Shown piece by piece: positions 39,078 through 49,605 of a stretch of 64,000 bases of DNA. Under the pieces are notes generated by a model. The model saw only the letters and a program-made list of their open reading frames with translations. It did no database searches and was not told the origin of the DNA. Location: contig CP002278.1 of NCBI GenBank assembly GCA_000166095.1, forward strand, positions 776,001 to 840,000. The letters are read 5' to 3'. A program made the position numbers and the translations under genes. Every line of letters begins with the position of its first letter. Within the stretch, counting starts at the first letter, position 1. This DNA comes from Methanothermus fervidus DSM 2088 (GTDB lineage Archaea > Methanobacteriota > Methanobacteria > DSM-2088 > Methanothermaceae).

Positions 39078-40277
39078 TTAAGGTCCAAAATGGCCAAGTT
39101 CTGTCTGTACAATCACAGTTTTTAACCCAATGTTATTTAAAATTTCCTTTACTTCCAACATTTCATAAAAACTAGGTCTTTTTATATTTTTCCTCCTGAA
39201 CTCTGGTCTATAATCAAGTACACAAATTTGAACTTCGTCATTCATTTTGTAGATTTCGTCTCCAATTTTTTTAACTTCTTGTTTTGAGATAAGTTCCTTA
39301 TTGTAAGGAATTCCAATCCCTAAAAATACTTCATCCAAATAATTATCTATTATATATTCAACAGCTTTCCATGAAGTGTTAAGATACTTTTTTGCAATAT
39401 TTTCGTCAGCTAAACCAGTTATGTTCATAAAGGTGGAAACTTTTTTTGCCTTGATATCTATTCCAATATCAGTCATTCCAACTTCTATCAATTCATCTAT
39501 ATACTTTTTAGTTAGGATAGTTCCATTGGTATCCACATGTATATGAACATTCTCATCTTTTTCTCTAATTGATTTTATAAGTTCAATAAGCCATTTTTTA
39601 TTTAATGTACATTCTCCACCAGATATTGCTATTCTATTTACTTTATACTTGTTTTTTAAATTTAGCAATATTTCAGCAGTTTTTTGAGCTTTTAATAAAT
39701 ATCCACCAGCTGTGAATGCTATTACATGATTTTGACATTGAGGACATCTCAAATTACATCCATGCGTAAACACTACAACCTCTATAGGTCTATTGTATGA
39801 TTTGAGCCAATAAGGTGTACCAACACCGCCTACACTATGGGGGCCAAAACCACTTACAACTCTTATATCTCTTTCATTTACTTTTGTTTTTATTTTCATC
39901 CCATTTTTTAGTGGTGTACAACAAGCTAAAACTGGTTTTTTATTTACTTCAACGATACATGCATAACATGCGGCAGAATTACATGGAACAAATACTTTAT
40001 CCTCTTCTGGAAACTTCGTGAATTTTGAACAAGATTTTAAAGCATCTTTTATAGTGCCAGAAGCAATGACTTTCTCTCCATCAACAAAAACAGTCTTTTT
40101 TTCATGTTTATATTTTTCCAAAATTAATGCTTCCCTTGGACATGCAATGATGCATAAACCACAACCAATACATTTATTATTCTTAATACTGTCCTTCACA
40201 TTTCCCATAGGACATGCAACTGAAGCACAAATACCACAGTTTATACATTTTTCTGATAATAATTTTGCTATCATCAT
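39078..40277 (-). CDS. Radical SAM protein fused to 4Fe-4S and 2Fe-2S ferredoxin-like domains
   Basis: Multi-cluster protein of 399 aa. Residues ~10-50 hold two 4Fe-4S motifs ([13 protein letters not shown] and [12 protein letters not shown]). Residues ~60-130 look like a plant-type 2Fe-2S ferredoxin, with [16 protein letters not shown] and [13 protein letters not shown]...VLACCTPL. The radical SAM core follows, with [11 protein letters not shown] and ISGGECTLN in place of GGEP. It could accept electrons from several carriers to drive SAM cleavage. The target is unknown. It starts four bases after polC, lacks a clear ribosome binding site and is probably translated by coupling. Confidence 0.72.
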   Translation of the reverse strand: MMIAKLLSEKCINCGICASVACPMGNVKDSIKNNKCIGCGLCIIACPREALILEKYKHEKKTVFVDGEKVIASGTIKDALKSCSKFTKFPEEDKVFVPCNSAACYACIVEVNKKPVLACCTPLKNGMKIKTKVNERDIRVVSGFGPHSVGGVGTPYWLKSYNRPIEVVVFTHGCNLRCPQCQNHVIAFTAGGYLLKAQKTAEILLNLKNKYKVNRIAISGGECTLNKKWLIELIKSIREKDENVHIHVDTNGTILTKKYIDELIEVGMTDIGIDIKAKKVSTFMNITGLADENIAKKYLNTSWKAVEYIIDNYLDEVFLGIGIPYNKELISKQEVKKIGDEIYKMNDEVQICVLDYRPEFRRKNIKRPSFYEMLEVKEILNNIGLKTVIVQTELGHFGP

Positions 40278-40281
40278 GAAA

Positions 40282-43200
40282 TTAAATGAAATCCATTAAT
40301 GATGTTTGTTTCAGTTTTTCGTTTTCAAACAATGATTTTATTGTAGATTCTAATAATTTAATTCTTTGCTTAACATATGGATCTAAAGGATATTCTTCCT
40401 TTAATTTAGTTGCAACATCAAGATACTTTATTACAGATCCTTTAGAAACTGTTAAAACTAAATTTCCTCCACATTCGCATTTACCAGAAAGAGGTATTCG
40501 CCTATATTTCTTATTACACGTTGTACATCTAACTTTTTGTCTTAAAAATGCCCTTACATTGCCTGCTATATCTGGAAGGAAATGAGAAACTAAAACTCTT
40601 TCAGCAGTGTCTTTATGGTCAACAGCTCTTATTTTTTTTGCCAATGATAATTGTGAATCAACTTTTTCTTCCATTTTACCTAATTTCTTATATAAGCATG
40701 TTTTTGGAGCACCGTCAATCTTCGAGGTATTATGTGAAAACCATAACTGTTTATATTGTTTGGAAGTACCAAGATGTTTTTTAACGTTGTCTATTAATTT
40801 TTCAACTTTACTAGGATCTGCATATTTCATTGTTTCATTGTAAAACTCTAATGGAAGTTCCTGCATAGTATCTATATTATGTGCTTCATCATCTATTTCT
40901 TCTGGATCTATTCTAGTTGATAATACCAGTGGTGCATCCATACTTCCTCCACGTTTTTCAGGTAAGTAATATTTGCTAAAGTTCAGTAATGCATCGAGAA
41001 GTAACATGACAGAGTCTTCATCGCCATCGCATTGGTGTGTCAAAATGTTTTCATTTATTAAAATTGTGTGGTAATTGTCAACATTTAATGAATAAACATA
41101 GTCTTCTTTTGGTTTTATGATTTCTATCTTCTTTACTTTTAAGATCTTTCCATCCTTTTCTTCAGTATTTGAAATTTTTAATATTGCTTCATTTCCATTA
41201 TATTCATATTTACCAAATATACCAAGCTTTGATATTAACAATAAATCTATTTCCTCTAGCAATTCTTTCTTACCTCTAATTCTTAAATCATCGTCTGTAG
41301 CTATTTTAATCATCTCATGAATTTTCTCTTTTGACAAGTTAAATACAAAATCAGGAAGTTTATTGTTTCTCAAATCTTTAAGGAATGGTTGTGAAGAATC
41401 TAAAATTAATTTACCATTATTTTTATCATAATTGTTACCAAAAACTTTTTTAACATATTTTTCTGCAGAAGAAGGTAAAGTTACTTTATCTCCACAATTT
41501 TCACCCTCTCTCAAATAATATCCAATTATTTTTACCATTGAATCCAACTTTGGATCATCATAATTCTTTTCATTTAATCTAACTCTTGGTATAAAAATTG
41601 AATCTCCTTTTTGAACTTCAAATGCTCTTTTTTCTTTAAATTTTCCATCTTCATAAACAATTACAGGATGATCAATGGTTGTTTCAAAACTCCTATTATC
41701 CTCAAGTATGATTTTAATAAGATGATCTGTTGTAGGAACTTTTAAAACCTCTTTTATATCACTTAAAACAACTTTTTTCTTGTTTTTATCAAAAGAATAT
41801 GCTTTTATATTATGGTCTGTCCGATCTCTAACATATGCCTTATTCTCATTCTTTTCATTGTAAAATTTCTCATATAACTCGTCAATCCTCATCTTGGAGA
41901 TTTTACCATCTATTTGCACAAGTATTTTTGAATCTCCTGGGAAACAATTTCTTCTTTTTGCAGCATGGAAATATGGATGTGCATAACATGCGGAAGCCTT
42001 TGTAAATCCAATGATTCTACCCACAATTGCAGCAGACGTATGGGGTGCTAAAGCAGCTACAAGATGTCCAACAAGATCCTCCTTTTTCTTTACATTGTAA
42101 AATCTTGGTAGGCCATAATATTTTTCCAACAAATCATCTACAAAATTTGCAACCTTCATAAGATATGATGCACAATCTTCAGAAATTATAATGTCTTGAA
42201 CTTTCAATTCTAAAATCTGATCATCACTCACAAGATCTCTACCATAACAATCTTTTTTATATCCTAACTCTTTCAACTTTTCTATGTCAACTCCTATTTC
42301 CTTTGGTGTGAAATGTGTTAATGGAAGGTTTGTTGAATCATGCCGGATTGTTCCATCTTTAAACGTTGATACTCCATTTTTAGCTCTTAATATTCCTTTT
42401 TCAAGTGCTTCTGGAAGTTTCTTACTTGATATCATTCCTTCTACGCCTTTAATTTCGTCTAATCCACGAGTGTTGGTGTTTTTGTATGCCCTTTCAAGCA
42501 TGGATTTTATATTTATTTTTCTTTTCTTTGGATTGAGTAATTCTGTTTTTGACTTACAATATGGGCATACAGACCTAAATGAATTTATCTTACATTTTTT
42601 ACATCTTCTACGTGAAATCTCAACAGTTATATTTACTTTTTTTGCAGCCTCTACAATATTTCTTCTGTTACCTCCACTTTTACCTATTGGGAATAATACA
42701 TGTGGAGCTGGTCTCATTCTCCTTTCTTTACTTTTTTCAGGTCTTCCTATTCTTCCTCCAATATATGTAGGAGCTTTAGGCATTATTTTTACTGGGGAAA
42801 TCTTATTTAAAGCTTTTAAAGGATCATCTAAGCTTTCATCTAATGGTTTTCTTAAGGTATTTAGTAATGCATAAGCATGATCATCCTTTATTATCACCTT
42901 TGAGTCTTTTATATGGTGAGGAACTCCCAATTTTTCTAATATTTTCTTTTCATCGCTTATTTTAAGACGTAAGCCTTTACCACTTATGTATTTAGATGAT
43001 CTCAACCAATTGTATAATCTATTTAATTCTTTGACACTCACGTCATGGTAAAAGTATGTATATTTAGGATGAAGAGGAACATTATATTTCTTTGATATTT
43101 CAAACGCTTCTTTAGCATTTTTGGGTTCTATATCTTTATTAAGAAGTTTTTTCCACCATTCTTCACACCATGCAGAAGGCATAAAAGGGTGGTTGTTATT

Positions 43201-44406
43201 TATAAATTCACCAGGAGCTACTAGGATGTCACCTAAAAACAATATTTCATCTATTTCATTTTTAATTTTCCTGGCTTCTTCTCTACTTTTAACTTTTATG
43301 ACATCTCCATTCTTTAATTTAACAATAGGTCCTTCAACACTATCTACAGGAACAACACAATTTCCTTTTCCCGGTCTTTCAATTTTCATCTGAGTTCCTA
43401 CTGCTGTAAATTCCAATATTTCCATTGTAGCAGGGTGTAATCCCATGGCTGCCAAACCAGTATTCCTTGCCCTTCCATATCTTAATCTAAAACCACCTTT
43501 TTTTGAAGGATAAGCCAAAACTGGTCTTCCACCAATTACATCTTTTAAATATTTATCATTGGGTTTTACATTGACTTCTTCTTCATCTTCCTCTACTTTT
43601 AAAAATTTTTTTAACCATTTCCAATTATCTAAATTTAATTTTTCAGCATATTTTACAACCTTTGAAGCCTTTTGTATTAATCCTTCTACAAGCACTAATA
43701 AGGCTCCACCACGTAAATGATTTGTTTCGACTCTCTCAAGGTTACGATATGATACTTCAATTTTGTCTGTTGGTTCACCTGTTATCTCTACAGGTATATT
43801 ACTAGCAACTAATCTCACTTCATCTGGAGATGGAGAATATTGAAAATTAGTTACTTCTGATTCATATAATTCAACTTCTTCCACATACCTCTCTATTTCT
43901 TCTTCAATTGGTTTATAAACATCTAAACCTAATTCTTTACGGATATAATCAGCTATAAGTACAGAAAGTGCTGATGCTGTCCCACCAGCACTACGAATAG
44001 GTCCTGCATAATATACTGATAAATATTTAGTACCATCATAATTATCTTTAATTTTAACTTTAGCAATTCCTTCAATAGGGGCTGCCACAACACCTTCAGT
44101 AAGCACTGCCATAGAAGTTCTTAAAGCCTGTTCAGCCATTTTTTCCTTGTTATTACCTTTTGATACAATTTTTTTGGCTATAGTGAATGCTATGTTTTCT
44201 CTACTTATGCCTTTTTCTTCTAGCTTTTTTATTTCTTTTGATATACCTTTGGGACCTACAATACCTTCTACTCTTTCTGCTAAATCTTTAGCTAATGGAA
44301 TTTCAGGCGTTGGACTAGGATCAAGTCCTTTTGATCTTGCTGTTTCGGCAATTTTATATACTTTTTTAATTTCTTTTTCTAAAGAATCAAAATACTCGTT
44401 TACCAT
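40282..44406 (-). CDS. polC: DNA polymerase II large subunit (DP2), intein-containing
   Basis: Catalytic subunit of the archaeal D-family replicative polymerase. The translated precursor is 1374 aa, of which 305 are an intein (see 41032-41946), leaving about 1069 aa of mature protein. Features: AGGTASALSVLIADYIR near the N-terminus, zinc fingers CKKCKINSFRSVCPYC and CTTCNKKYRR...CECGG, and the catalytic double-psi-barrel motif NCDGDEDSVMLLLDALLNFS formed after splicing. A C-terminal PCNA-binding box, QTSLMDFI, follows. ATG 44406 follows GAGGGAT; TTG 44421 is less likely. The small subunit DP1 is not in the window. Confidence 0.95.
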   Translation of the reverse strand: MVNEYFDSLEKEIKKVYKIAETARSKGLDPSPTPEIPLAKDLAERVEGIVGPKGISKEIKKLEEKGISRENIAFTIAKKIVSKGNNKEKMAEQALRTSMAVLTEGVVAAPIEGIAKVKIKDNYDGTKYLSVYYAGPIRSAGGTASALSVLIADYIRKELGLDVYKPIEEEIERYVEEVELYESEVTNFQYSPSPDEVRLVASNIPVEITGEPTDKIEVSYRNLERVETNHLRGGALLVLVEGLIQKASKVVKYAEKLNLDNWKWLKKFLKVEEDEEEVNVKPNDKYLKDVIGGRPVLAYPSKKGGFRLRYGRARNTGLAAMGLHPATMEILEFTAVGTQMKIERPGKGNCVVPVDSVEGPIVKLKNGDVIKVKSREEARKIKNEIDEILFLGDILVAPGEFINNNHPFMPSAWCEEWWKKLLNKDIEPKNAKEAFEISKKYNVPLHPKYTYFYHDVSVKELNRLYNWLRSSKYISGKGLRLKISDEKKILEKLGVPHHIKDSKVIIKDDHAYALLNTLRKPLDESLDDPLKALNKISPVKIMPKAPTYIGGRIGRPEKSKERRMRPAPHVLFPIGKSGGNRRNIVEAAKKVNITVEISRRRCKKCKINSFRSVCPYCKSKTELLNPKKRKINIKSMLERAYKNTNTRGLDEIKGVEGMISSKKLPEALEKGILRAKNGVSTFKDGTIRHDSTNLPLTHFTPKEIGVDIEKLKELGYKKDCYGRDLVSDDQILELKVQDIIISEDCASYLMKVANFVDDLLEKYYGLPRFYNVKKKEDLVGHLVAALAPHTSAAIVGRIIGFTKASACYAHPYFHAAKRRNCFPGDSKILVQIDGKISKMRIDELYEKFYNEKNENKAYVRDRTDHNIKAYSFDKNKKKVVLSDIKEVLKVPTTDHLIKIILEDNRSFETTIDHPVIVYEDGKFKEKRAFEVQKGDSIFIPRVRLNEKNYDDPKLDSMVKIIGYYLREGENCGDKVTLPSSAEKYVKKVFGNNYDKNNGKLILDSSQPFLKDLRNNKLPDFVFNLSKEKIHEMIKIATDDDLRIRGKKELLEEIDLLLISKLGIFGKYEYNGNEAILKISNTEEKDGKILKVKKIEIIKPKEDYVYSLNVDNYHTILINENILTHQCDGDEDSVMLLLDALLNFSKYYLPEKRGGSMDAPLVLSTRIDPEEIDDEAHNIDTMQELPLEFYNETMKYADPSKVEKLIDNVKKHLGTSKQYKQLWFSHNTSKIDGAPKTCLYKKLGKMEEKVDSQLSLAKKIRAVDHKDTAERVLVSHFLPDIAGNVRAFLRQKVRCTTCNKKYRRIPLSGKCECGGNLVLTVSKGSVIKYLDVATKLKEEYPLDPYVKQRIKLLESTIKSLFENEKLKQTSLMDFI
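41032..41946 (-). other. Intein in polC (305 aa)
   Basis: The intein begins at Cys (CFPGDSKILV, block A) and has TTIDHPVIVYEDG (block B, TxxH). It ends VYSLNVDNYHTILINEN (block F) and ILTHQ, followed by the Cys +1 of the extein. It terminates in Gln rather than Asn. IIGYYLREGENCGDK and ELLEEIDLLLISKLGIFGKY look like worn LAGLIDADG and companion blocks, with the second LAGLIDADG helix missing or eroded, so homing activity is doubtful. Precise excision restores RRN-CDGDED, the invariant catalytic motif. Confidence 0.92.
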
Positions 44407-44513
44407 GAATTTATCCCTCAATGATAAATTTTGTCCTTTTGTATCATCTAAAAAAACATTTATTATGTTTTTTATTATAGTTTTTTCTTAAAAAATAAAA
44501 TTAAAATAATTTT

Positions 44514-44530
44514 GAAAAAAGTTATATACA
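44514..44530 (+). promoter_or_regulatory. Candidate BRE/TATA promoter of the second cobN gene
   Basis: GAAAAAAG followed by TTATATACA is a good match to an archaeal BRE plus TATA box. It lies 52-68 bases before the TTG start, leaving a leader of about 30 bases that carries GGAGGTG. It should drive cobN and probably the motA-like gene. Confidence 0.5.
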
Positions 44531-44581
44531 ACTTTACAATACCAATGAAATAAAAGTAATAACAAAAAAGGAGGTGAAAAG

Positions 44582-47500
44582 TTGAGGAAGTTTTTAGTGA
44601 TTGCATTGTTTGCAGTGTTTTTATTGATTTCAGGAGCTTTTGCTGAAAATGTGACTATGACTGATAAAGATGGTAATTTTATTTTTGAAAATGTAACACA
44701 AAAACCTCACATACTTTGGATTGAAAATAAAGACTTTCAAGTAAATAATATATGTGCAGAGAAAATTGTGTTAAGATTAGAACCTGATAAAAGCAATAGA
44801 AGTATAGTAGGTCCTATAGATGTATATGCAGAATTTAAGGGAACAAAAATACAAGGAAAAGTTTGTTTAAATGGTAAAGGTGTCCCAAACATACATGTCT
44901 ATGATCCAGAAGAAATAAATTTGGTAGTGTTTGGTGCTAGACAATCAATGATTCAAGCTGCTTATCAACTTTGTAAAGATTATCCCGAAATTAAACCTAT
45001 TTTTATTGGAGACCAAAATATTACAGAAACTGAAATAAAGAATTTGATAGAAAAAGCAGATATTATTTTCATAGGCATGACAAGTACTTATTGGACAATA
45101 AAAGGAATTTATGACAAAAATCCTAGTATTTTCAGTGGTAAAACTGTTTGGTCAGGCATTATGTATGCTGAAAGCATGAATCTAACAAAAATCAGAGGCG
45201 AAACTGTTTTTAAAGGTTTTACATTAAGTCAACTACAAAACATCTATGATGGAATTCACGCTGCCAAAGATCAATTTAATTATATACTGAATTTAACAAG
45301 GCAGTACCCAAATGACCATCCAATTCAATTCTGGTTATATTTAAGACTTGTATACAACAATGCGTGTCCAGATGATTACTACAATGGTTTTCTATACATG
45401 GTGTGGACACATACAAGAAATGATAAATACAAGAAATTTTTACCAATTGAAAAATTGAAAAAGCCTGATTACTTTATTTACAGAGATGGATCATTGTATA
45501 CTAGTTTTGATGATTACAAAAAATTTATAGATCCTTCAAAACCAACAGTTGGAATTGTAGTGATGTATTCAACTTATAGTGATGGAAATATATACATAGC
45601 TGAAGAAATAGCGAAAAAACTTGAATCAAAGGGTTTAAATACAATAATAGTTGTTGGAAAATATTATCAACCAATATTTAAAGGCATACAAGAATATTTC
45701 TGGGATTCCACAAAAAATAAAAGCAGAGTAGATTTAATAATTTCGATGTGTGCTTTCACAATTGGAGGAGCTACTGGCAGTGTAAACGCAAGTGATGCAG
45801 CCAAATTTTTTGAAAAACTTAATGTACCTGTATTATTAGCAATAATATCTTCTGATGTAACAAAGGAAGAATGGTATATATCAGAAAAAGGTTTAAGTTT
45901 TACAGCAGTTTATCGTTGGCTTGCAATGCCTGAACTACAAGGTGTATCAGAGCCAATTATCGTTGCTCTTCCCAAAATTGTTAGGGATTCACTAACAGGT
46001 GCAATTGTTAAAAGACCAGAAATTTTACCAGAGAGAATAAATAAATTAGTTGAAAGGGCATGCAATTGGATTAAATTAAGATATAAACCAAATTCTGAAA
46101 AAAAGATAGCATTTATCATTTATAACCATGAGGCAGGTAAAGCAAACATAGGTGCATCTCTCCTAAATGTTCCAGAAACATTGATAGAAATTTTGAAAAG
46201 ATTAAAACAGGAAGGCTACAATGTAAGTGAAATTCCAAACAATGCTACTGAACTTGTCAACATTTTACTTAAGAAAGCTATAAATGTGGCTACTTGGGCA
46301 CCTGGTGAACTAGAAAAATTAGCTAAGTATGCAATACTTTGGGATGCTAACGAATATGTAAATTGGTTTAAAAAACTTGATCCTCTAGCACAAAAATGGA
46401 TGGTTGAAGGTCCTGTAGGGTACTTAGAAGCAATAATTAAAAAAGCTATCGAAGTAAATGAGAGAAAAGAAATATTTAGAAGAATAGAACAATGGAAGGA
46501 AGAAACTGGAAACGCAATAAAAAATGTACTAAAAGATGATCAAAATAAACTACAAAAAGCCTTGTCACTTCTAGATCAAATAGTGCAATGTGCAAATCAG
46601 TTGCTTAACAACACAGACAATGAAACCTGGAACAAATTTTATGAGTTAAAAAAGGAATTACAAAAGATGGAGATTGATGGACTAAGTGGATGGGGAGAAC
46701 CACCTGGTAACAGAATGGTTATTGAGAAAGATGGCAAAAAATACATTGTAATTCCTGGAGTAATATTTGGAAATATATTCATTGGTCCTGAACCATTGGC
46801 AGGCTATATAGGGGACGAAGCTGCTTTATACCATTGTCAAGTACTTCCAAGACCACACCAATTTTTAGCATTTTATGCATGGCTTGAAAATGTTTTCAAA
46901 GCAGACGCAGAAATACATGTTGGTAAACATGCTAAATATGAGTGGAGTGTCCTTAGACAAACAGCATTAGGTCCCGATGACACACCTGACATTTGTGTTG
47001 GAAATGTGCCTCAACCCTACATCTATATAGTAGATGATATAGGTGAAGGTTTACAAGCAAAAAGAAGAGGATCAGCAATAATTGTTGACCATAGAGTTCC
47101 TGCATTAAGAAATTCAAACCTTTACGGTAATTTAACAGAATTAGCAAACCTAATTAATCAATATAGACAAAGCAGTCCAGAAAATAAAGATTTAAGATCA
47201 AACATAATTTCAATTTTGAAACAAGAAGTTAAAAAACGTGGAATAGATAAAGAACTTGACATAAACCTTGATAACATCACTGACGATGAACTAGTGGAAG
47301 CTGTAGATGATTATCTATCAGATATGACAAGTATGTATATGTACTATGGATTAACAACGTTTGGTAGGCCTTTCAACGATGAAGAACTCTCATATATGGT
47401 ATCAGCAATGCTTTCCATTGATGGAACAAATTATACAGCGCTGCCAAATTTAATTGGAAAAATTAAAGGCATAAATTATGATAAAGCTACAGCACTAATA

Positions 47501-49567
47501 AAAGATGAAATTAACAATCAATGTATAGAAATTTGTAAAAAGTTAATTTCAGGAAAATCTGTAGACGAACTAGCGAGGGAATTAACTAATAATCAAACCT
47601 TACAAGAGGAAATAATAAAAACTTTAAAAGCAGGTCTAAAATATCTTGATCTTTTCAAACAGTGTCCAATATGTGAAATGAACAATCTTATCAATTGCTT
47701 GAATGGCGGATTTGTACCACCAAGGATTGGAAATGATCCTCTAAGAAATCCAGATTCATTGCCAACAGGTGCCAATTTTTATGGTATTGATCCATCTTTA
47801 GTTCCTACGAGAGCTGCATACCAATTAGGTTCAAAGCTGGCAAACATGACAATCCAAAAATTAGGAAAAGTACCAGAGAAAATTGGAATGATATTATTCG
47901 CTGTAGAAACTCAAAGAGATCAGGGAGCAAATATCGCATTTGTACTTTATATGATGGGTGTAAAACCAATTTATAATCCTGCAGGTAGAGTACAAGGTGT
48001 TGAAGCAATTCCACTTTCTGAATTAGGAAGACCCAGAGTTGACGTAATAATACAGAGCAGCGGATTATTTAGAGATCTCTTCAGCTATTCTGTTGTCAAT
48101 GTTTTAGATATTGGAGCTAGAGTAGCATTGGCAGCATCGTATAACACCATTATTAAGAAATATCCTGAACTCCAGGCTGAATTAGATAAGGCAATGAAAC
48201 CATTAATAGAAAGAAATATTCTTAAAAAAGGAGATGACCCAATAGAAATGAATTATATTGCAAAACATTGGATAGAACTCGTCAAGAAAGGATATGATGG
48301 GGATTTGGCTATATCAAGAGTTTTCACAGAGCCTGTTGGTGATTATGGAACAAGAATAGCTGAAGCTGTAGAACAGGCAAGCACTTGGAAAGATAGAGAC
48401 AAACTTGCCACCCTTTACTTAACAAGAATGTGCCATGTTTACTCAAACACTAACTGGGGTATTGCAAATAGAAATCTATTTGAAGATTTATTAAAAGGAA
48501 CTGAAGCTGTATTCCACACTCGTACAAGTAATGCCTATGGAATTGTAGATAATGATGATTGGGCCCAATATCTAGGTGGTCTTTCATTAGCTGTAGAAAA
48601 AGTTAATGGATGGAAAGCACCTGCAGCTTATATACTTGAATATAGTAATCCTGCTAGACCATGTGTAGAACCACTTTCATATGCTATAGGTAGGGAAATT
48701 AGGGCAAGATATCTCAACCCAGAATGGATTAAAGGAATGATGAAAGAAGGATATGCCGGAGCTAGACAGTTTAGTGAAAAATTTGTTTCATATGTTTGGT
48801 TATGGGATGCAGTTACTCCACATGCAATCCACGACGAACAATGGAATGAAATTGTCAATGTTTACGTCAAAGACATCTACAACCTAGGCCTTAAACAATT
48901 CTTCAACACCCATAACCCCTGGGCAAGACAATCATTAATAGCTACGGCATTAGTGGCAGCATACAAAGGATTCTGGAAAGCAGATAGAGAAACTTTAACT
49001 TTCCTAGCAAGAGAATACATTGAAAGTGTCAATAAGTATGGAGTTACATGCTGCCATCACACATGTGGCTATATCGACCTAAACAACTTCATAGTTAGAA
49101 TATCAAATATGCCACTTCCATCATTACAAAAATTTGCAGCTGCATTTGCAGAAGCTACTGGAGTTAAGTTATCAATCCCTGGAATTCCAACATCCATTCC
49201 AGGAGCACCATCACAACTAGGAGCTCCAACTGCATTAGGAAGAGTAGGAATTGGAACTGCAGCAACAAGGGGAGTTTCACCAGGAATTTCAGGTCCTTCA
49301 GGTAGAGTTGGTGGTGAAATTGGTACAAGAGGAGCAGCTCAAGCTGCTGGAGCTGCAAGTAAATCCTCATCAGAATCAGGTGCTACAGGTAAAGCAGGAA
49401 TTACAGGTGCTGCAGCAGGTAAAGGAGCAGGAAAAGCATATGAGATTACACCAGTGTCTAAAGGAATTGGAAGTCCATCATCAGTGCCATTCGCAGGAAT
49501 AATCGGAGTTATAATATTGATTGCATTAATAGCAGCAGGATATCTATTGAGGAGGCCTGAGCGATAG
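44582..49567 (+). CDS. Membrane-anchored, exported CobN/magnesium-chelatase H-like protein (second paralogue)
   Basis: Larger CobN paralogue (1661 aa), started at TTG six bases after GGAGGTG. It has a signal peptide (KFLVIALFAVFLLISGAFA), then ~100 residues not found in the first paralogue that include a KGKGVPNIHVYDPEE segment, followed by the CobN body: EAGKANIGA, WAPGELEKLAKY, QFLAFYAWLENVFKADAEIH, TCCHHTCGYIDLN. A glutamate/lysine-rich insertion near residues 600-700 looks coiled coil. The Gly/Ala/Ser linker, transmembrane helix and RRPER tail end the protein. It forms an operon with a MotA/TolQ/ExbB gene 38 bases downstream. Its last 236 residues are nearly identical to the first paralogue. 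Confidence 0.85.
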   Translation: MRKFLVIALFAVFLLISGAFAENVTMTDKDGNFIFENVTQKPHILWIENKDFQVNNICAEKIVLRLEPDKSNRSIVGPIDVYAEFKGTKIQGKVCLNGKGVPNIHVYDPEEINLVVFGARQSMIQAAYQLCKDYPEIKPIFIGDQNITETEIKNLIEKADIIFIGMTSTYWTIKGIYDKNPSIFSGKTVWSGIMYAESMNLTKIRGETVFKGFTLSQLQNIYDGIHAAKDQFNYILNLTRQYPNDHPIQFWLYLRLVYNNACPDDYYNGFLYMVWTHTRNDKYKKFLPIEKLKKPDYFIYRDGSLYTSFDDYKKFIDPSKPTVGIVVMYSTYSDGNIYIAEEIAKKLESKGLNTIIVVGKYYQPIFKGIQEYFWDSTKNKSRVDLIISMCAFTIGGATGSVNASDAAKFFEKLNVPVLLAIISSDVTKEEWYISEKGLSFTAVYRWLAMPELQGVSEPIIVALPKIVRDSLTGAIVKRPEILPERINKLVERACNWIKLRYKPNSEKKIAFIIYNHEAGKANIGASLLNVPETLIEILKRLKQEGYNVSEIPNNATELVNILLKKAINVATWAPGELEKLAKYAILWDANEYVNWFKKLDPLAQKWMVEGPVGYLEAIIKKAIEVNERKEIFRRIEQWKEETGNAIKNVLKDDQNKLQKALSLLDQIVQCANQLLNNTDNETWNKFYELKKELQKMEIDGLSGWGEPPGNRMVIEKDGKKYIVIPGVIFGNIFIGPEPLAGYIGDEAALYHCQVLPRPHQFLAFYAWLENVFKADAEIHVGKHAKYEWSVLRQTALGPDDTPDICVGNVPQPYIYIVDDIGEGLQAKRRGSAIIVDHRVPALRNSNLYGNLTELANLINQYRQSSPENKDLRSNIISILKQEVKKRGIDKELDINLDNITDDELVEAVDDYLSDMTSMYMYYGLTTFGRPFNDEELSYMVSAMLSIDGTNYTALPNLIGKIKGINYDKATALIKDEINNQCIEICKKLISGKSVDELARELTNNQTLQEEIIKTLKAGLKYLDLFKQCPICEMNNLINCLNGGFVPPRIGNDPLRNPDSLPTGANFYGIDPSLVPTRAAYQLGSKLANMTIQKLGKVPEKIGMILFAVETQRDQGANIAFVLYMMGVKPIYNPAGRVQGVEAIPLSELGRPRVDVIIQSSGLFRDLFSYSVVNVLDIGARVALAASYNTIIKKYPELQAELDKAMKPLIERNILKKGDDPIEMNYIAKHWIELVKKGYDGDLAISRVFTEPVGDYGTRIAEAVEQASTWKDRDKLATLYLTRMCHVYSNTNWGIANRNLFEDLLKGTEAVFHTRTSNAYGIVDNDDWAQYLGGLSLAVEKVNGWKAPAAYILEYSNPARPCVEPLSYAIGREIRARYLNPEWIKGMMKEGYAGARQFSEKFVSYVWLWDAVTPHAIHDEQWNEIVNVYVKDIYNLGLKQFFNTHNPWARQSLIATALVAAYKGFWKADRETLTFLAREYIESVNKYGVTCCHHTCGYIDLNNFIVRISNMPLPSLQKFAAAFAEATGVKLSIPGIPTSIPGAPSQLGAPTALGRVGIGTAATRGVSPGISGPSGRVGGEIGTRGAAQAAGAASKSSSESGATGKAGITGAAAGKGAGKAYEITPVSKGIGSPSSVPFAGIIGVIILIALIAAGYLLRRPER
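48858..49567 (+). repeat. Shared 3' module of the cobN paralogues, copy 2
   Basis: Direct repeat of 33301-33989, 15.5 kb apart and in the same orientation. It is slightly longer owing to an insertion in the linker that adds SSSESGATG-like residues. The module looks more G+C-rich than the upstream halves of either gene and resembles the motA-like gene that follows in base use. Confidence 0.9.
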
Positions 49568-49605
49568 TCTTTTATTTTTCATTTTAAAAAGAAGGGGGTG
49601 ATAAA

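Noticed and set aside
42284-42874. 196-codon open frame opposite polC
   Set aside because: It lies wholly inside a conserved coding region on the other strand and shows no family features.
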